A stretch of 14,606 bases of DNA from Baffinella frigidus (GCA_026770585.1 MU646549.1:154956-169561); one strand, 5' to 3'. Positions 5,120 to 11,665 are shown, counted from the first letter of the stretch. Translations and numbers: made by a program. Notes: generated from the sequence alone by a model not told the origin.

Positions 5120-5241
5120 GATTGAAACACGAACCCCTCCCCCGACTCCACCTCCCGCACGATCATCGTACTCCCTTGCCCTCCTGTCCCCGACCCTCCC
5201 CAATTGGAACACGGCGGATCTCGAAAGAGCGTACATCGAGG
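5120..5241 (-). pseudogene. Exon-2 copy with long upstream segment
   Basis: The minus strand reads QGSTMIVREVESGEGFVFQ, so the invariant lysine of VIK is replaced by Gln (VFQ) and Glu by Gly. This copy could not give an active kinase. Upstream is a TACGCTCTTTCGAGATCCGC block after an ACATAG; the block recurs at 5341-5415. In one frame the block reads DVRSFEIRRVPIGEG, which looks like a kinase beta1 strand, but it does not join exon 1 in phase and I treat it as intronic. Confidence 0.55.
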
Positions 5242-5251
5242 CTATGTGTCC

Positions 5252-5299
5252 TCATCGTGCTCCCGTGCCCTCCTGGCCCAGACCCTCCCCAATGAAATC
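5252..5299 (-). pseudogene. Exon-2 start fragment
   Basis: The minus strand reads ATTGGGGAGGGTCTGGGCCAG then GAGGGCACGGGAGCACGATG, so an acceptor-like CAG is followed by GGHGSTM. The rest is lost at ATGAGGACACATAG. Confidence 0.55.
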
Positions 5300-5340
5300 C
5301 TAACCGGAAACCGCATCGAATGCTACGACCCGCAATGTGC

Positions 5341-5415
5341 TTGCCCTCTGTCCAGAACCCTCCCCCAATTTCATAAATTGAAACACGGCGGACCTCGAAA
5401 GAGCGTACATTCAGG
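5341..5415 (-). pseudogene. Most 5' exon-2 flank copy
   Basis: A diverged copy of the TACGCTCTTTCGAGGTCCGC block, with TTCTGGACAGAGGGCAAGCAC at its 3' side. The GGQGS codons are already broken. It is the nearest exon-2 relic to exon 1. Confidence 0.5.
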
Positions 5416-5632
5416 CTATATTCCGGGGAGAAACCCATGGGTTCCGAGGTTACTCAGCTCCCTCTCCTCCTCACACTGGAAGGCAACTTTTCAAGCGGTT
5501 GTACGTCCGCACTCCCCGCAGGGACATCGCATTACGCCCCCTTCCTTCCATGCCCGCTCCCGAGGCGCGACTTGTACAGAGGTTTGTTGGGAAGGGGTTG
5601 GGGGGAGGGCTGCCGGTGTTTCGGCGCCGCAC

Positions 5633-5669
5633 CTTTCGACAGGTCCGAGACCCATTCGTACGCCTCCAT
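5633..5669 (-). CDS. NEK-like kinase exon 1 (start codon, beta1 strand)
   Basis: A 37-nt exon, MEAYEWVSDLSK plus the first base of a Gly codon, with a good donor AAAG|GTGCGG. NEK kinases typically begin 'M--Y--V--LG-G-FG', and joining to exon 2 gives LSKGGQGSTMIAREVESGEE in phase. The first Gly of the usual G-x-G is Ser here if this model is right. A 38-bp tandem repeat lies 23 bp upstream. The call depends on the phase match and kinase-like order, not on length. Confidence 0.55.
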
Positions 5670-5691
5670 CTCAATGTAGCCGCTGCGACTC

Positions 5692-5767
5692 TTTCTCTTC
5701 CCTCCGCTCTCTCCCGATGGGCGTTCGCCTTTCTCTTCCCTCCGCTCTCTCCCGATGGTCGTTCGCC
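5692..5767. repeat. 38-bp tandem duplication 5' of the kinase start
   Basis: Two 38-bp units, TTTCTCTTCCCTCCGCTCTC then TCCCGATGGGCGTTCGCC (5692-5729 and 5730-5767), differ by one base. It lies in the presumed 5' UTR or core promoter of the minus-strand kinase. No TATA box was evident. Confidence 0.85.
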
Positions 5768-6480
5768 TTCCCTGTTAGCGCGTGCGCTCCATGAGAGTGC
5801 GACACGGTCAAGAGACGGGTGCCGGAGTCGAGATCCGTCCGGGAGGCGAGTCGCAGCGCTGAGTCGTTGCTGATGCCGCTAGGAGGGAGGCTTCCTTCTT
5901 TGATCGTCGCTCTTAATCGCAGAAATCCACGGAGAGCTGTTGAGGGGGTGTATTTCAAAAGTCAATTTCTTTAGGTTTTCTCAGAACCAGGGATGATCTC
6001 GGCCAAAAGTTGACAAACAGCTCCAAGAACGAGCAAACGGCTCCAATAACGAGGATGAAATGCCCCCTCAAAACAGGACGAGGTTTATCTTGAACAGCTG
6101 AAGGGATGACGATTCCGCTGGGAACCAGGGGGGCGTGGAACTGCGGGTCGCGGATCTGGTTGTTCGTGTTCAATGGCGCATCTCTCATCCTCTCGATCAT
6201 GCTCCTCGTGTACGGTTCCGTCGGTGCTGCGCCCCTCCCCGCCCCTCAACTCCCCTGATATTCCCCCGTGTTTGCGTGCGAACGATCGCTCATCCCCGGA
6301 TGAACAACCCCCCTCTCGTCCACCTCAGTCCTGCACACCGCCTGCATGCCACCGCATGCATGCGGTGTACCCATCCCGTTCAAGCGTCGACCACTGCGAG
6401 CCTCCCGCTAGGCCCCTCCTGTGCGATGCGCCCGTCGCGCTGGCCCCGCCGTTTCTTTCACTTTGGGGACCAGCGTCAGT
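5768..6480. other. Region between the divergent genes, without a confident gene
   Basis: GC-balanced sequence between two head-to-head genes, plausibly holding their promoters and 5' UTRs. A minus-strand open frame at 6200-5955 has a hydrophobic stretch (GHFILVIGAVCSFLELFV) and fair composition, but no homology I recognise. A near-repeat GGCTCCAATAACGAGG / AGCTCCAAGAACGAGC lies at 6020-6055. Plus-strand frames here are Pro/Ser/Arg-rich and unconvincing. Confidence 0.35.
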
Positions 6481-6525
6481 AGCCGACGTCTCCGGCATTC
6501 TGCCGGTGCCCGGCGGTTTTGATAC

Positions 6526-6620
6526 CTTCGATGGTGAAGGTGCACGTGCAAGAGTCTCTCTTGCGTGGACCTGCTAGCTGCAGCACGTGGGTGCTCTTGC
6601 CCCACCATCCTCTCTCCAGG
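6526..6620 (-). CDS. Possible exon with P-loop-like GKST motif
   Basis: The minus strand reads GWWGKSTHVLQLAGPRKRD then SCTCTFTIEG, ending GAAG|GTATCA, a reasonable donor. GKST-x-L-x-x-L-A-G followed by a CT-x-x motif is reminiscent of dynamin-like or other P-loop GTPases. The full G-x-x-x-x-GKS loop is not present, and the 5' boundary is not defined. It lies upstream of the kinase start, so it would belong to another minus-strand gene or be a relic. Confidence 0.25.
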
Positions 6621-6663
6621 CTCGCTCCTCTCGCATGGCAGCAGTCGCGCCTACCCACGCATC

Positions 6664-6802
6664 ATAGCTCTGCCTCAGTATATTTGGGTTCACCAGCTTG
6701 GTGGGCCCGGGCTCGTCCCCGCTCCAAAGTTGACGGGTTTGAACCGCAGACCCAGCGTGTCAAGTTGGCATTAGTCGGCCAACCCGAGTGAGGCAGAGCT
6801 AT
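6664..6802 (+). mobile_element. MITE-like element, AAGTTGAC family, with 14-bp TIRs
   Basis: Perfect 14-bp terminal inverted repeats, ATAGCTCTGCCTCA (6664-6677) and TGAGGCAGAGCTAT (6789-6802), enclose GGGCCCGGGCTCGTCCCCGC, AAAGTTGACGGGTTTGAACCG and GTGTCAAGTTGGC. The core matches the other family members in inverted orientation. It is the only copy where clear termini can be seen. It lies just before the first large CCCTAAA array. Confidence 0.7.
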
Positions 6803-6847
6803 AGCATCTGCTTTCAAGAGCTGGTACCCCAAGCGGCTGCGACCGCG

Positions 6848-7016
6848 AAACCCTAAACCTCAAACCCTAAAACCTAAAACCTAAACCCTAAACCTTAAAC
6901 CCTAAACCCTAAACCCTAAACCCTAAACCCTAAACCCTAAACCCTAAACCCCAAACCCTAAACCCTAAACCCTAAACCCTAAACCCAAACCCCTAAACCC
7001 TAAACCCTAAACCCTC
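6848..7016 (+). repeat. Clean CCCTAAA telomere-type array
   Basis: About 24 heptamers with few variants, one of the two cleanest arrays in the window. It is interstitial, with unique sequence and genes on both sides. The C-rich strand is the sense strand of the downstream plus-strand gene. Confidence 0.95.
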
Positions 7017-7075
7017 GAGTGTTGAGGCGGGGATGCTGCTGTCACCGAAATGCTAGTCCGAACCGCAACCCTTAC

Positions 7076-7385
7076 ACCCTAAACCCTAAACCCTAAATCC
7101 TAACCCCTAACCCCTAACCCCTAACCTCTAACCCCTACCTAACCCCTGACCCCTAACCCCTCACCCCTCACCCCTCACCCCTCACCCCTTAACCCTTACC
7201 CCTTACCCCTAAACCCTAACCCCCAACCCCTAACCCCTAGACCCTAAAACCTAAACCCTAAACCCTAACCCCTAACCCCTAACTCCTCACTCCCAACCCC
7301 TACCCCCTAATCCGTAAACCTTGAACCCTATTCCCAAACAAATCATCATTCCCTCAAAACAGTAATCCCTAACCCCTAACCTTTA
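7076..7385 (+). repeat. Mixed heptamer array: CCCTAAA, CCCCTAA, CCCCTCA
   Basis: CCCTAAA units grade into CCCCTAA and then a patch of CCCCTCA (7157-7189), and back, while the 7-bp period is kept. The local variant patches show that single mutated units were amplified in tandem. Confidence 0.9.
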
Positions 7386-7389
7386 ACCC

Positions 7390-7445
7390 CAAACAACAAA
7401 GCGATGCAGCCCATGGGACAACCCCAATCCGTCGTCTCAGCGATT
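7390..7445 (+). pseudogene. Decayed copy of membrane-protein exon A (5' part)
   Basis: AACAACAAAGCGATGCAGCCC followed by ATGGGACAACCCCAATCCGTC matches the start of exon A (AACAAAACAG|CGATGCAGCGC, ATGGGCAACGCG). The transmembrane-coding part is replaced by TTAGGGCTTGGGG repeats. Confidence 0.6.
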
Positions 7446-7677
7446 AGGGCTTGGGGATTAGAGTTTAGGGGTCGAGGGTGAGGGAGGGGGGATTGGGGAG
7501 CTTAACCCCAGCTCTGTCCGAGTCAATCTGGGCACGTCATTATTAGTATTAGAGCAGGGGCTGCAGTAAAAATTAAATACATTCAGACCTCTAAATGTGT
7601 ATCATGATGTGCCCAACTTTACTCGGACAGAGGTAGAAACCCTCCCCCCCCCCCCGGAAATCCGTCTCGCCAAATTC
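7446..7677. other. Unassigned intronic or 5'-flank stretch
   Basis: A short TTAGGG-polarity repeat (7444-7500), then about 170 bases including two Glu/Ser-poor segments with CCGAGTCAATCTGGGCACG and a C13 run near 7647. CTCGGACAGAGG and CTCTGTCCGAG at 7621 and 7512 are inverted. No gene was recognised. Confidence 0.4.
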
Positions 7678-7855
7678 CACACCCTAACCCCTAACCCCAA
7701 CCCCCTACCCCCCGCCCCCTACCCCCCATCCCCTAAACCCAAAACCCTGTTCCCAAACAAAACCCTAACCAGTAAACCCTAACCCCTAATCCCTAACCCC
7801 CACCCCCCAAACCCCCACCCCCACCCCCTAAACCCCGCCCCCTAAACCCTTAATC
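7678..7855 (+). repeat. CCCCTAA / CCCCCA heptamer-like array
   Basis: Degenerate CCCTAACCCC and CCCACCCCC units with the C-rich strand as plus. It ends about 45 bases before the acceptor of exon A. Confidence 0.8.
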
Positions 7856-7902
7856 CGATAAATTCCATCATACACGCTAACCCCTCTCCCGGAACAAAAC
7901 AG

Positions 7903-8026
7903 CGATGCAGCGCATGGGCAACGCGAAGTCAGTCGTGACAGCGCCCTTTGCGCTCGCCATCGCCATGGGGAGCCTCATCATGGTCGCCTCGCTGTGCGGC
8001 TTGGGCGGGGCATGCTGCGCCGTCAG
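7903..8026 (+). CDS. Membrane protein exon A (transmembrane segment 1 of the visible part)
   Basis: A 124-nt exon after ACAAAACAG, donor GTCAG|GTCCC (ends in phase 2). It reads MQRMGNAKSVVTAPFALAIA then MGSLIMVASLCGLGGACCAVR. A hydrophobic helix is followed by CGLGGACCAVRS, which resembles the end of tetraspanin TM2 (GCCGA-R). The Met at 7905 could be the start, but CG before it leaves room for an upstream coding exon (phase 1). A degraded copy precedes it (7390-7445) and two follow (8165-8252, 8509-8531). Confidence 0.7.
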
Positions 8027-8056
8027 GTCCCAGTCTATTTGTCTCAGTCTATTTGC

Positions 8057-8155
8057 TATTCTGGTGAGCCCGGGCTCTTTCCCGCGCTGAAAGTTGACAG
8101 ATTTGTACCGCAGACGTAGCGTGTCAACTTGAGGATGGTCGGCCAACCCGATTTG
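8057..8155 (+). mobile_element. MITE-like element, AAGTTGAC family, copy 5
   Basis: GGTGAGCCCGGGCTCTTTCC, GAAAGTTGACAG, TTTGTACCGCAGACG, GTGTCAACTTGAGG and TCGGCCAACCCGA give the inverse orientation of the copies at 1486 and 2225. It lies inside intron A, 31 bases after the donor of exon A. Confidence 0.6.
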
Positions 8156-8164
8156 GCTCTACAC

Positions 8165-8252
8165 GCGCCCTTTTTTGCGAAGCCATCGCGATGGGGAGCC
8201 TCATCATGGCCGCCTCGCTGTGCGGCCTCGGCGGGGCGTGCTGCGCCGTCAG
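8165..8252 (+). pseudogene. Second copy of exon A (frameshifted start, intact end)
   Basis: From GCGATGGGGAGCC it reads MGSLIMAASLCGLGGACCAVR with an intact GTCAG|GTCCC donor. This is nearly identical to exon A (Ala for Val). The 5' part (GCGCCCTTTTTTGCGAAG) has a T-run expansion and lacks an evident acceptor. It could not replace exon A without a new 3' splice site. Confidence 0.7.
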
Positions 8253-8508
8253 GTCCCACCCGGATCTTTCCTGTTTTTTTTTTACAAGCGCTCTTCCACA
8301 AAGTGGGCTGCGAAGGTTGTGTTTGTCGGCTTCTGACGAGGAATCGGTGGATGTCCGTAGGACGAGCCTCCGCACAGTGGGCTTCGAAGATTTCAGTTCC
8401 GCTAGATTCAGCGGTACCGTGACCAAATTTGCATGAGAAAACCTTGAAAGTTAACTGCCTACAGGGCAAGATGACTTTTGATGAAAGGTCCGTAGTCCAC
8501 CGTGTGGA

Positions 8509-8531
8509 TGGGCGTGCTGTGCCGTGAGGTC
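8509..8531 (+). pseudogene. Third, minimal copy of exon A donor end
   Basis: GGATGGGCGTGCTGTGCCGTGAG followed by GTCTC matches GGGGCGTGCTGCGCCGTCAG|GTCCC. Only the last seven codons and the donor survive. Confidence 0.5.
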
Positions 8532-8539
8532 TCATGTCA

Positions 8540-9035
8540 GAGAATGTTAATTGATTCCAACGAAAATTACTACTGAATATTAATTAATTCCAACGAAAAT
8601 CACCACGCGAATGCTGTACCATCACCAGTATGATTTTTACTATGACTAGTATGAGCAAATTGTGTAGTAAAAGCGCAGGCAGTGGTCACAGCGCCCTTCT
8701 CCACGCGACAATTGTTCTGGTCGAAAATTACTACGCGAATGCTTTACTATTCCTAGTATGGTCTTTACTGTTACAATGTGTGCCCTCAGGCCTTGCGCTT
8801 CCGCTGCATTACTCTCGAGAGTAAGCCACATTGTAATAGTAAAGATCATACTAGGAATAGTAAAAAGCATTCGCGTAGTAATTTTCGTTGGAATGACTAG
8901 TATGAGCAAACTATGTAGTAAAAGCGCAGTCGGTAGTCACAGCGCCCTTCTCCACGCGACACGTCAATTGTTCTAGTCAATGTGAGCCTTCAGGCCTTGT
9001 GCTCCTGCTGTATTACTCTCGAGAGTAGGCCTCGC
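8540..9035. mobile_element. Nested foldback and direct-repeat complex
   Basis: Arms 8722-8780 and 8827-8887 (CGAAAATTACTACGCGAATG ... CAATGTG) form a hairpin of about 60 bp with two mismatches and a 2-nt indel, around a 46-nt loop containing CTCTCGAGAG. The loop sequence recurs without arms at 8978-9028. The block GACTAGTATGAGCAAA ... GCGCCCTTCTCCACGCGACA occurs at 8645 and 8894. Compared with the second copy, the first has about 50 bp inserted between TTGTTCTGGTCG and CAATGTG, an insertion footprint. AAAATTACTAC links it to the 4813-4934 element. Confidence 0.75.
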
Positions 9036-9040
9036 CAGGG

Positions 9041-9128
9041 CAGAACTGAAGAACGCGACGGTTCGCGTCACTGGTACAAATCAGGGTCTACAAGAGTGTA
9101 CAATACAATGTACCGGGTTATTAGTAAT
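9041..9128 (+). repeat. Direct repeat, first copy (GACGGTTCGCGTCACTGG block)
   Basis: AGAACGCGACGGTTCGCGTC, ACTGGTACAAATCAGGGTCTA and GTACAATACAATGTACCG recur at 9335-9418 with about 90% identity. It contains two small hairpins (CGCGACGGTTCGCG, GTACAATACAATGTAC). Confidence 0.8.
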
Positions 9129-9154
9129 GGTTCAGGAGACAAGGTCGCGCTAGG

Positions 9155-9324
9155 CTAACCACACAGCGGGCTACGAAGGGATTTTTGGTGGACAATCCAC
9201 CTATTTGCCGTTACCTTATCCGTATGAACCCCCCTATGTCCCTATGCTACTGCCTACCGTAGGGTCGTATGATGTCTTGTCGCTTAGGGGTTATTCGAAA
9301 TCCCTTCGAAGTCCGCTGTGTTGA
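9155..9324. mobile_element. Hairpin-ended element between direct repeats
   Basis: The ends CACACAGCGGGCTACGAAGG / CCTTCGAAGTCCGCTGTGTT are imperfect inverted repeats of about 25 bp. The interior (GGATTTTTGGTGGACAATCC ... CTACCGTAGG) recurs at 9855-9947. It lies between the two direct repeats 9041-9128 and 9335-9418. Confidence 0.65.
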
Positions 9325-9334
9325 CTGAACATGC

Positions 9335-9418
9335 CAGAACGCGACGGTTCGCGTCACTGGTACAAATCAGGGTCTAAAATATTGTACAATACAATGTACC
9401 GAGTTATGAGTAATAACA
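9335..9418 (+). repeat. Direct repeat, second copy
   Basis: The partner of 9041-9128 with scattered substitutions, immediately after the hairpin-ended element. It is followed by unique sequence and a short CCCTAAA trimer at 9474-9497. Confidence 0.8.
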
Positions 9419-9547
9419 CGGTGGGCTATCCACGTTTGGCGTGCTTTTGATACGAATCTGTCGGGCAAATCCCCAAACCCTAAACCCTAAACCCTACACA
9501 CTGAAGTGAGAATCCGCCTAAAATCGATTCTCCGGTAATCTCACGCC

Positions 9548-9813
9548 CCACGCCAGAGTGCAGGAGGGGGTTGAATGTTTAAGAACGTATCTGGATACGT
9601 TCGTTGACTTTTGAAAACCACTACCTTCAGGAGGAATCGACTTTTGGCGAAACCTTCCAGGGCTCTGGAGTGCCCCCCCTGGCTCTTACCACGCCAGATT
9701 CTTGGAAAGGGTCGCCAAAAGTCAATTCCTTCTCAAGGCAAAGTTTTCAAAAGTTCACACCCGTATCCTCATACGGGTTAAAAAAATCAACCCCCGCCAG
9801 CAATCTGGCGTGG
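9548..9813. mobile_element. Long imperfect foldback, arms about 112 bp
   Basis: Left 9548-9660 and right 9702-9813 are inverted at roughly 80% identity. Key matches are CCACGCCAGA / TCTGGCGTGG, GGGGGTTGA / TCAACCCCC, ACTTTTGAAAAC / GTTTTCAAAAGTT and GACTTTTGGCGA / TCGCCAAAAGTC. The 41-nt loop contains CCCTGGCTCTTACC, a motif repeated in the exon-B introns (10195-10480). Open frames here are by-products. Confidence 0.75.
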
Positions 9814-9854
9814 TACGCTTCTCTCCTGTTAGCCTGGTGCTTTCAATGGCCGGG

Positions 9855-9947
9855 CTACGAAGGGATTTTTGGTGGACAATCCACCTATCTGCCGTTACCT
9901 TATCCGTATGAACCCCCCTATGTCCCTACGCTATTGCCTACCGTAGG
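9855..9947. repeat. Second copy of the 9171-9262 interior block
   Basis: GGCTACGAAGGGATTTTTGG ... CCTACCGTAGGAT with a handful of substitutions relative to 9171-9262. It follows the long foldback directly. Confidence 0.8.
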
Positions 9948-9965
9948 ATCAACGGCCTCAACTCT

Positions 9966-10055
9966 AAATCTTAGAACCGTAAACCATAGACCACAAACCA
10001 TAAACCATAAACCATAAACCCTAAAACCCTAAACCATAAACCATAAACCATAAAC
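9966..10055 (+). repeat. Telomere-derived CCATAAA heptamer patch
   Basis: Repeated CCATAAA (with CCGTAAA, CCCTAAA) units hold the 7-bp period, a variant patch distinct from the surrounding CCCTAAA. It leads directly into the CAG acceptor of an exon-B copy. Confidence 0.85.
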
Positions 10056-10058
10056 CAG

Positions 10059-10125
10059 CAACAACGACGGCACGCCAGGGAAGTTGCGGAAGTGGGCCAA
10101 TCGGGCGCTGTTCCTCTACTCCTTT
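10059..10125 (+). pseudogene. Exon B copy 1 (5' half)
   Basis: After ACCAG it reads NNDGTPGKLRKWANRALFLY and then switches to CTCCTTTCCTATCTC; the transmembrane half and donor are lost. The acceptor is retained. Exon plus following intron (10059-10272) forms one unit of a tandem repeat of about 216 bp. Confidence 0.75.
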
Positions 10126-10272
10126 CCTATCTCTATTAATAGAGTTTGTTAGCCACGCACACGCGAGCTCAGCTTACGCCTTCCTGACGCATTTACGCCC
10201 CCCTGGCTCTTACGCCTTCCCTGGCGCTCTTACGCGCTCCTGGCTCTTACGCCCCCCTCCTCTTGTGCGCAG
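10126..10272 (+). repeat. Intron part of the ~216-bp exon-B tandem unit, copy 1
   Basis: TTAGCCACGCACACGCGAGC, then GCTTACGCC and CCTGGCTCTTACGCC sub-repeats. The second unit spans 10340-10491 with the same order. The CTGGCTCTTACGCCCCCCT sub-unit is itself iterated. Confidence 0.75.
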
Positions 10273-10339
10273 CAACGACGACGGGACGCCAGGGAAGCTG
10301 AGGAAGTGGGCAAATCGCGCGCTGTTCCTCTACTCATTT
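10273..10339 (+). pseudogene. Exon B copy 2 (5' half)
   Basis: After GCGCAG it reads NDDGTPGKLRKWANRALFLY, then the same divergent CTCATTTCCCATCTC tail as copy 1. Copies 1 and 2 therefore descend from one truncated ancestor. Confidence 0.75.
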
Positions 10340-10491
10340 CCCATCTCTGTTGGTATAAAGTTTATTAGCCACGCACAAGCGAGCTCAGTTTACGCCCCCC
10401 TGGCGCTCGTTTACGCCCCGCTGACGCGCTTACGCCCCCCATTATCTCTTATGCCCCCCTGGCTCTTACGCCCCCCTCCTCTTGATCGCAG

Positions 10492-10614
10492 CAACGACGA
10501 CGGCACGCCAGGGAAGTTGCGGAAGTGGGCCAATCGGGCGCTGTTCATCTACTACTTCATTATCCTGTTCACGTGCTGCGGACTGTTCTTCGGCATGCTG
10601 CTGTGCTTCGTCTG
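10492..10614 (+). CDS. Membrane protein exon B (transmembrane segment 2)
   Basis: A 123-nt exon with acceptor GATCGCAG and donor GTCTG|GTCATT (starts after two codon bases, ends phase 2). It reads NDDGTPGKLRKWANRALFIY then YFIILFTCCGLFFGMLLCFV. Exon A supplies AG of the Ser codon, giving CAVR-S-NDDG. A charged cytosolic linker precedes a 25-residue hydrophobic helix, as in tetraspanin TM2-TM3; no Pfam-level certainty. It is the only full copy of five. Confidence 0.75.
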
Positions 10615-10776
10615 GTCATTCCCCCGACCCCTCGCCCCTCTAGCCCCTACAACCCCCAAAGGACCCTCAACCCGAGCCCCTCACCCCTCAGGACCCTGCA
10701 CCCTAGCACTTAGGTGATAGGGGACGAAACACATCCGGACGGATCGGATATGGTTGGGTAGGGGTAGGGGTTAGGA

Positions 10777-10867
10777 GGTGGGCGAATCGGGCGCTGCTCC
10801 TCTACTACTTCATTATCCTGTTCACGTGCTGCGGACTGTTCTTTGGGATGCTGCTGTGCTTCGTCTG
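10777..10867 (+). pseudogene. Exon B copy 4 (3' part)
   Basis: GTGGGCGAATCGGGCGCTGC ... TTCGTCTG matches exon B from KWANRAL to the donor GTCTG|GTCCGT. It encodes WANRALLLYYFIILFTCCGL and onward without a stop, but its 5' end fuses into GGGTTAGGAG repeat, where a weak AG lies. Confidence 0.7.
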
Positions 10868-10905
10868 GTCCGTCCCTTCACCCCTTACCCCTAAAATTTG
10901 TCTTT

Positions 10906-11010
10906 TAGGGGTAGAGGGTGGAGGGTGGAGGGTGGAGGGTGGAGGGTGGAGGGTGGAGGGTGGAGGGTGGATGGCATAGGGTGTAAGGTGGAGGGGGTGG
11001 AGGGTGGAGC
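10906..11010 (+). repeat. Variant heptamer array GGAGGGT
   Basis: At least eight successive GGAGGGT heptamers, an altered TTTAGGG with the same 7-bp period but reversed polarity (G-rich on plus, antisense to the gene context). It extends to 11010 with interruptions. Confidence 0.9.
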
Positions 11011-11116
11011 CCCCCAACCCCACACCCTAATCCCCAATCCCTAAACCGTAACCCCGAACCTCTACACTAGATTTAGTATCTCAACTTTGCGACCCTTTAG
11101 GAGTTCGGGGCTAGGA

Positions 11117-11180
11117 TTCAGGGTGCAGGGTGCAGGGTGCAGGGTGCAGGGTGGAGGGTGGAGGGTGGAGGGTGAAGGGA
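11117..11180 (+). repeat. Variant heptamer arrays GCAGGGT then GGAGGGT
   Basis: Four or five GCAGGGT units are followed by GGAGGGT units, all at 7-bp spacing. This is a further private variant, again G-rich on plus. Confidence 0.9.
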
Positions 11181-11194
11181 TGAGGTATGTTCTA

Positions 11195-11260
11195 GTACTA
11201 CGTGGTCATCCTGTTCACGTGCTGCGGACTGTTCTTTGGGATGCTGCTGTGCTTCGTCTG
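11195..11260 (+). pseudogene. Exon B copy 5 (transmembrane half)
   Basis: After TTCTAG it reads YYVVILFTCCGLFFGMLLCF, then VW with donor GTCTG|GTCATT. It matches the hydrophobic half of exon B, with FI changed to VV. It has no stop and an AG directly at the start. Phase is +0 from the AG, so it would need a different upstream partner than exon A; possible alternative exon or relic. Confidence 0.6.
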
Positions 11261-11282
11261 GTCATTCCTCAACCCTTCCCCA

Positions 11283-11548
11283 CCCTAAACCCTAAACCCT
11301 AAACCCTAAACCCTAAACCCTAAACCCTAAACCCTAAACCCTCAACCTTCCCCCTAAACCATAAACCCTAAACCCTATACCCTGAACCATAAACCATCAA
11401 CCCTAAACCCTAAACCCTAAACCCTGAACCCTAAACCCTACACCCTAAACCCTAAACCCTACACCCTAAACCTTTAACCCTACACCCTACACCCCGAACC
11501 CTAAACCCTGAACCCTCAACCCTAAACCCTAGACCCTAAACCCTAAAA
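11283..11548 (+). repeat. CCCTAAA telomere-type array upstream of the 52-nt exon
   Basis: A clean block (11283-11340) is followed by a CCCTAAA/CCCTACA/CCCTGAA mixture. It runs straight into the exon's 3' splice site CCCTAAAACAG, so the acceptor is made from repeat sequence. The C-rich strand is sense. Confidence 0.95.
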
Positions 11549-11551
11549 CAG

Positions 11552-11603
11552 GTCAGACTATACGGATGGGCTGGTCACGGGAATCTGGAACGAAATTAAC
11601 AAG
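11552..11603 (+). CDS. Membrane protein micro-exon (loop after TM2), GC donor
   Basis: A 52-nt island between telomere arrays: G|SDYTDGLVTGIWNEINK|. One base completes the Trp codon left by exon B (TG|G), then 17 codons, ending AAG|GCAACC in phase 0, exactly what exon C needs. Without this exon the join of exon B to exon C gives a stop. The donor is GC rather than GT. 'DGL--GIW-EI' after a TM is like the start of a tetraspanin extracellular loop; that is an analogy. Confidence 0.65.
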
Positions 11604-11611
11604 GCAACCCC

Positions 11612-11665
11612 CAAAACCCCAAACCCTAAACCCTAAACCCTAAAATCCTAAACCCTAAACCCTCA
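11612..11665 (+). repeat. CCCTAAA repeats after the micro-exon
   Basis: About seven CCCTAAA-like units starting eight bases past the GC donor. Together with 11283-11548 they leave the exon embedded in repeat. Confidence 0.9.

Noticed and set aside
5015-5120. Protein-like frame RQAFNLIARNAYFRHHILPQV
   Set aside because: It lies in an inverted repeat present in both orientations, so it reads as protein on either strand; no splice sites or homology.
5163-5438. Reading DVRSFEIRRVPIGEG as the beta1 strand and Gly loop of the kinase
   Set aside because: Attractive as sequence, but it does not join exon 1 in phase and would need a frameshift before GQGSTM. A CAG acceptor directly before GAGGGCAAGG with exon 1 (phase 1) gives a clean join, so the block is treated as an amplified intron flank.
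5204-5873. 196- and 124-residue plus-strand open frames
   Set aside because: Antisense shadows of exon-2 copies, exon 1 and the 38-bp repeat; Pro/Ser/Arg-rich without recognisable domains.
7905-8146. Minus-strand frame opposite exon A
   Set aside because: Shadow of the GC-rich plus-strand exon A and the adjacent MITE-like element.
9604-10017. 137-residue plus-strand open frame
   Set aside because: It spans the arms of the long foldback, the duplicated 9855-9947 block and CCATAAA repeats; no coherent domain.
10525-10713. Alternative frame HYPVHVLRTVLRHAAVLRLV from exon B
   Set aside because: A different frame of exon B and its copies; the chosen frame gives a clean transmembrane helix and joins its neighbours in phase.
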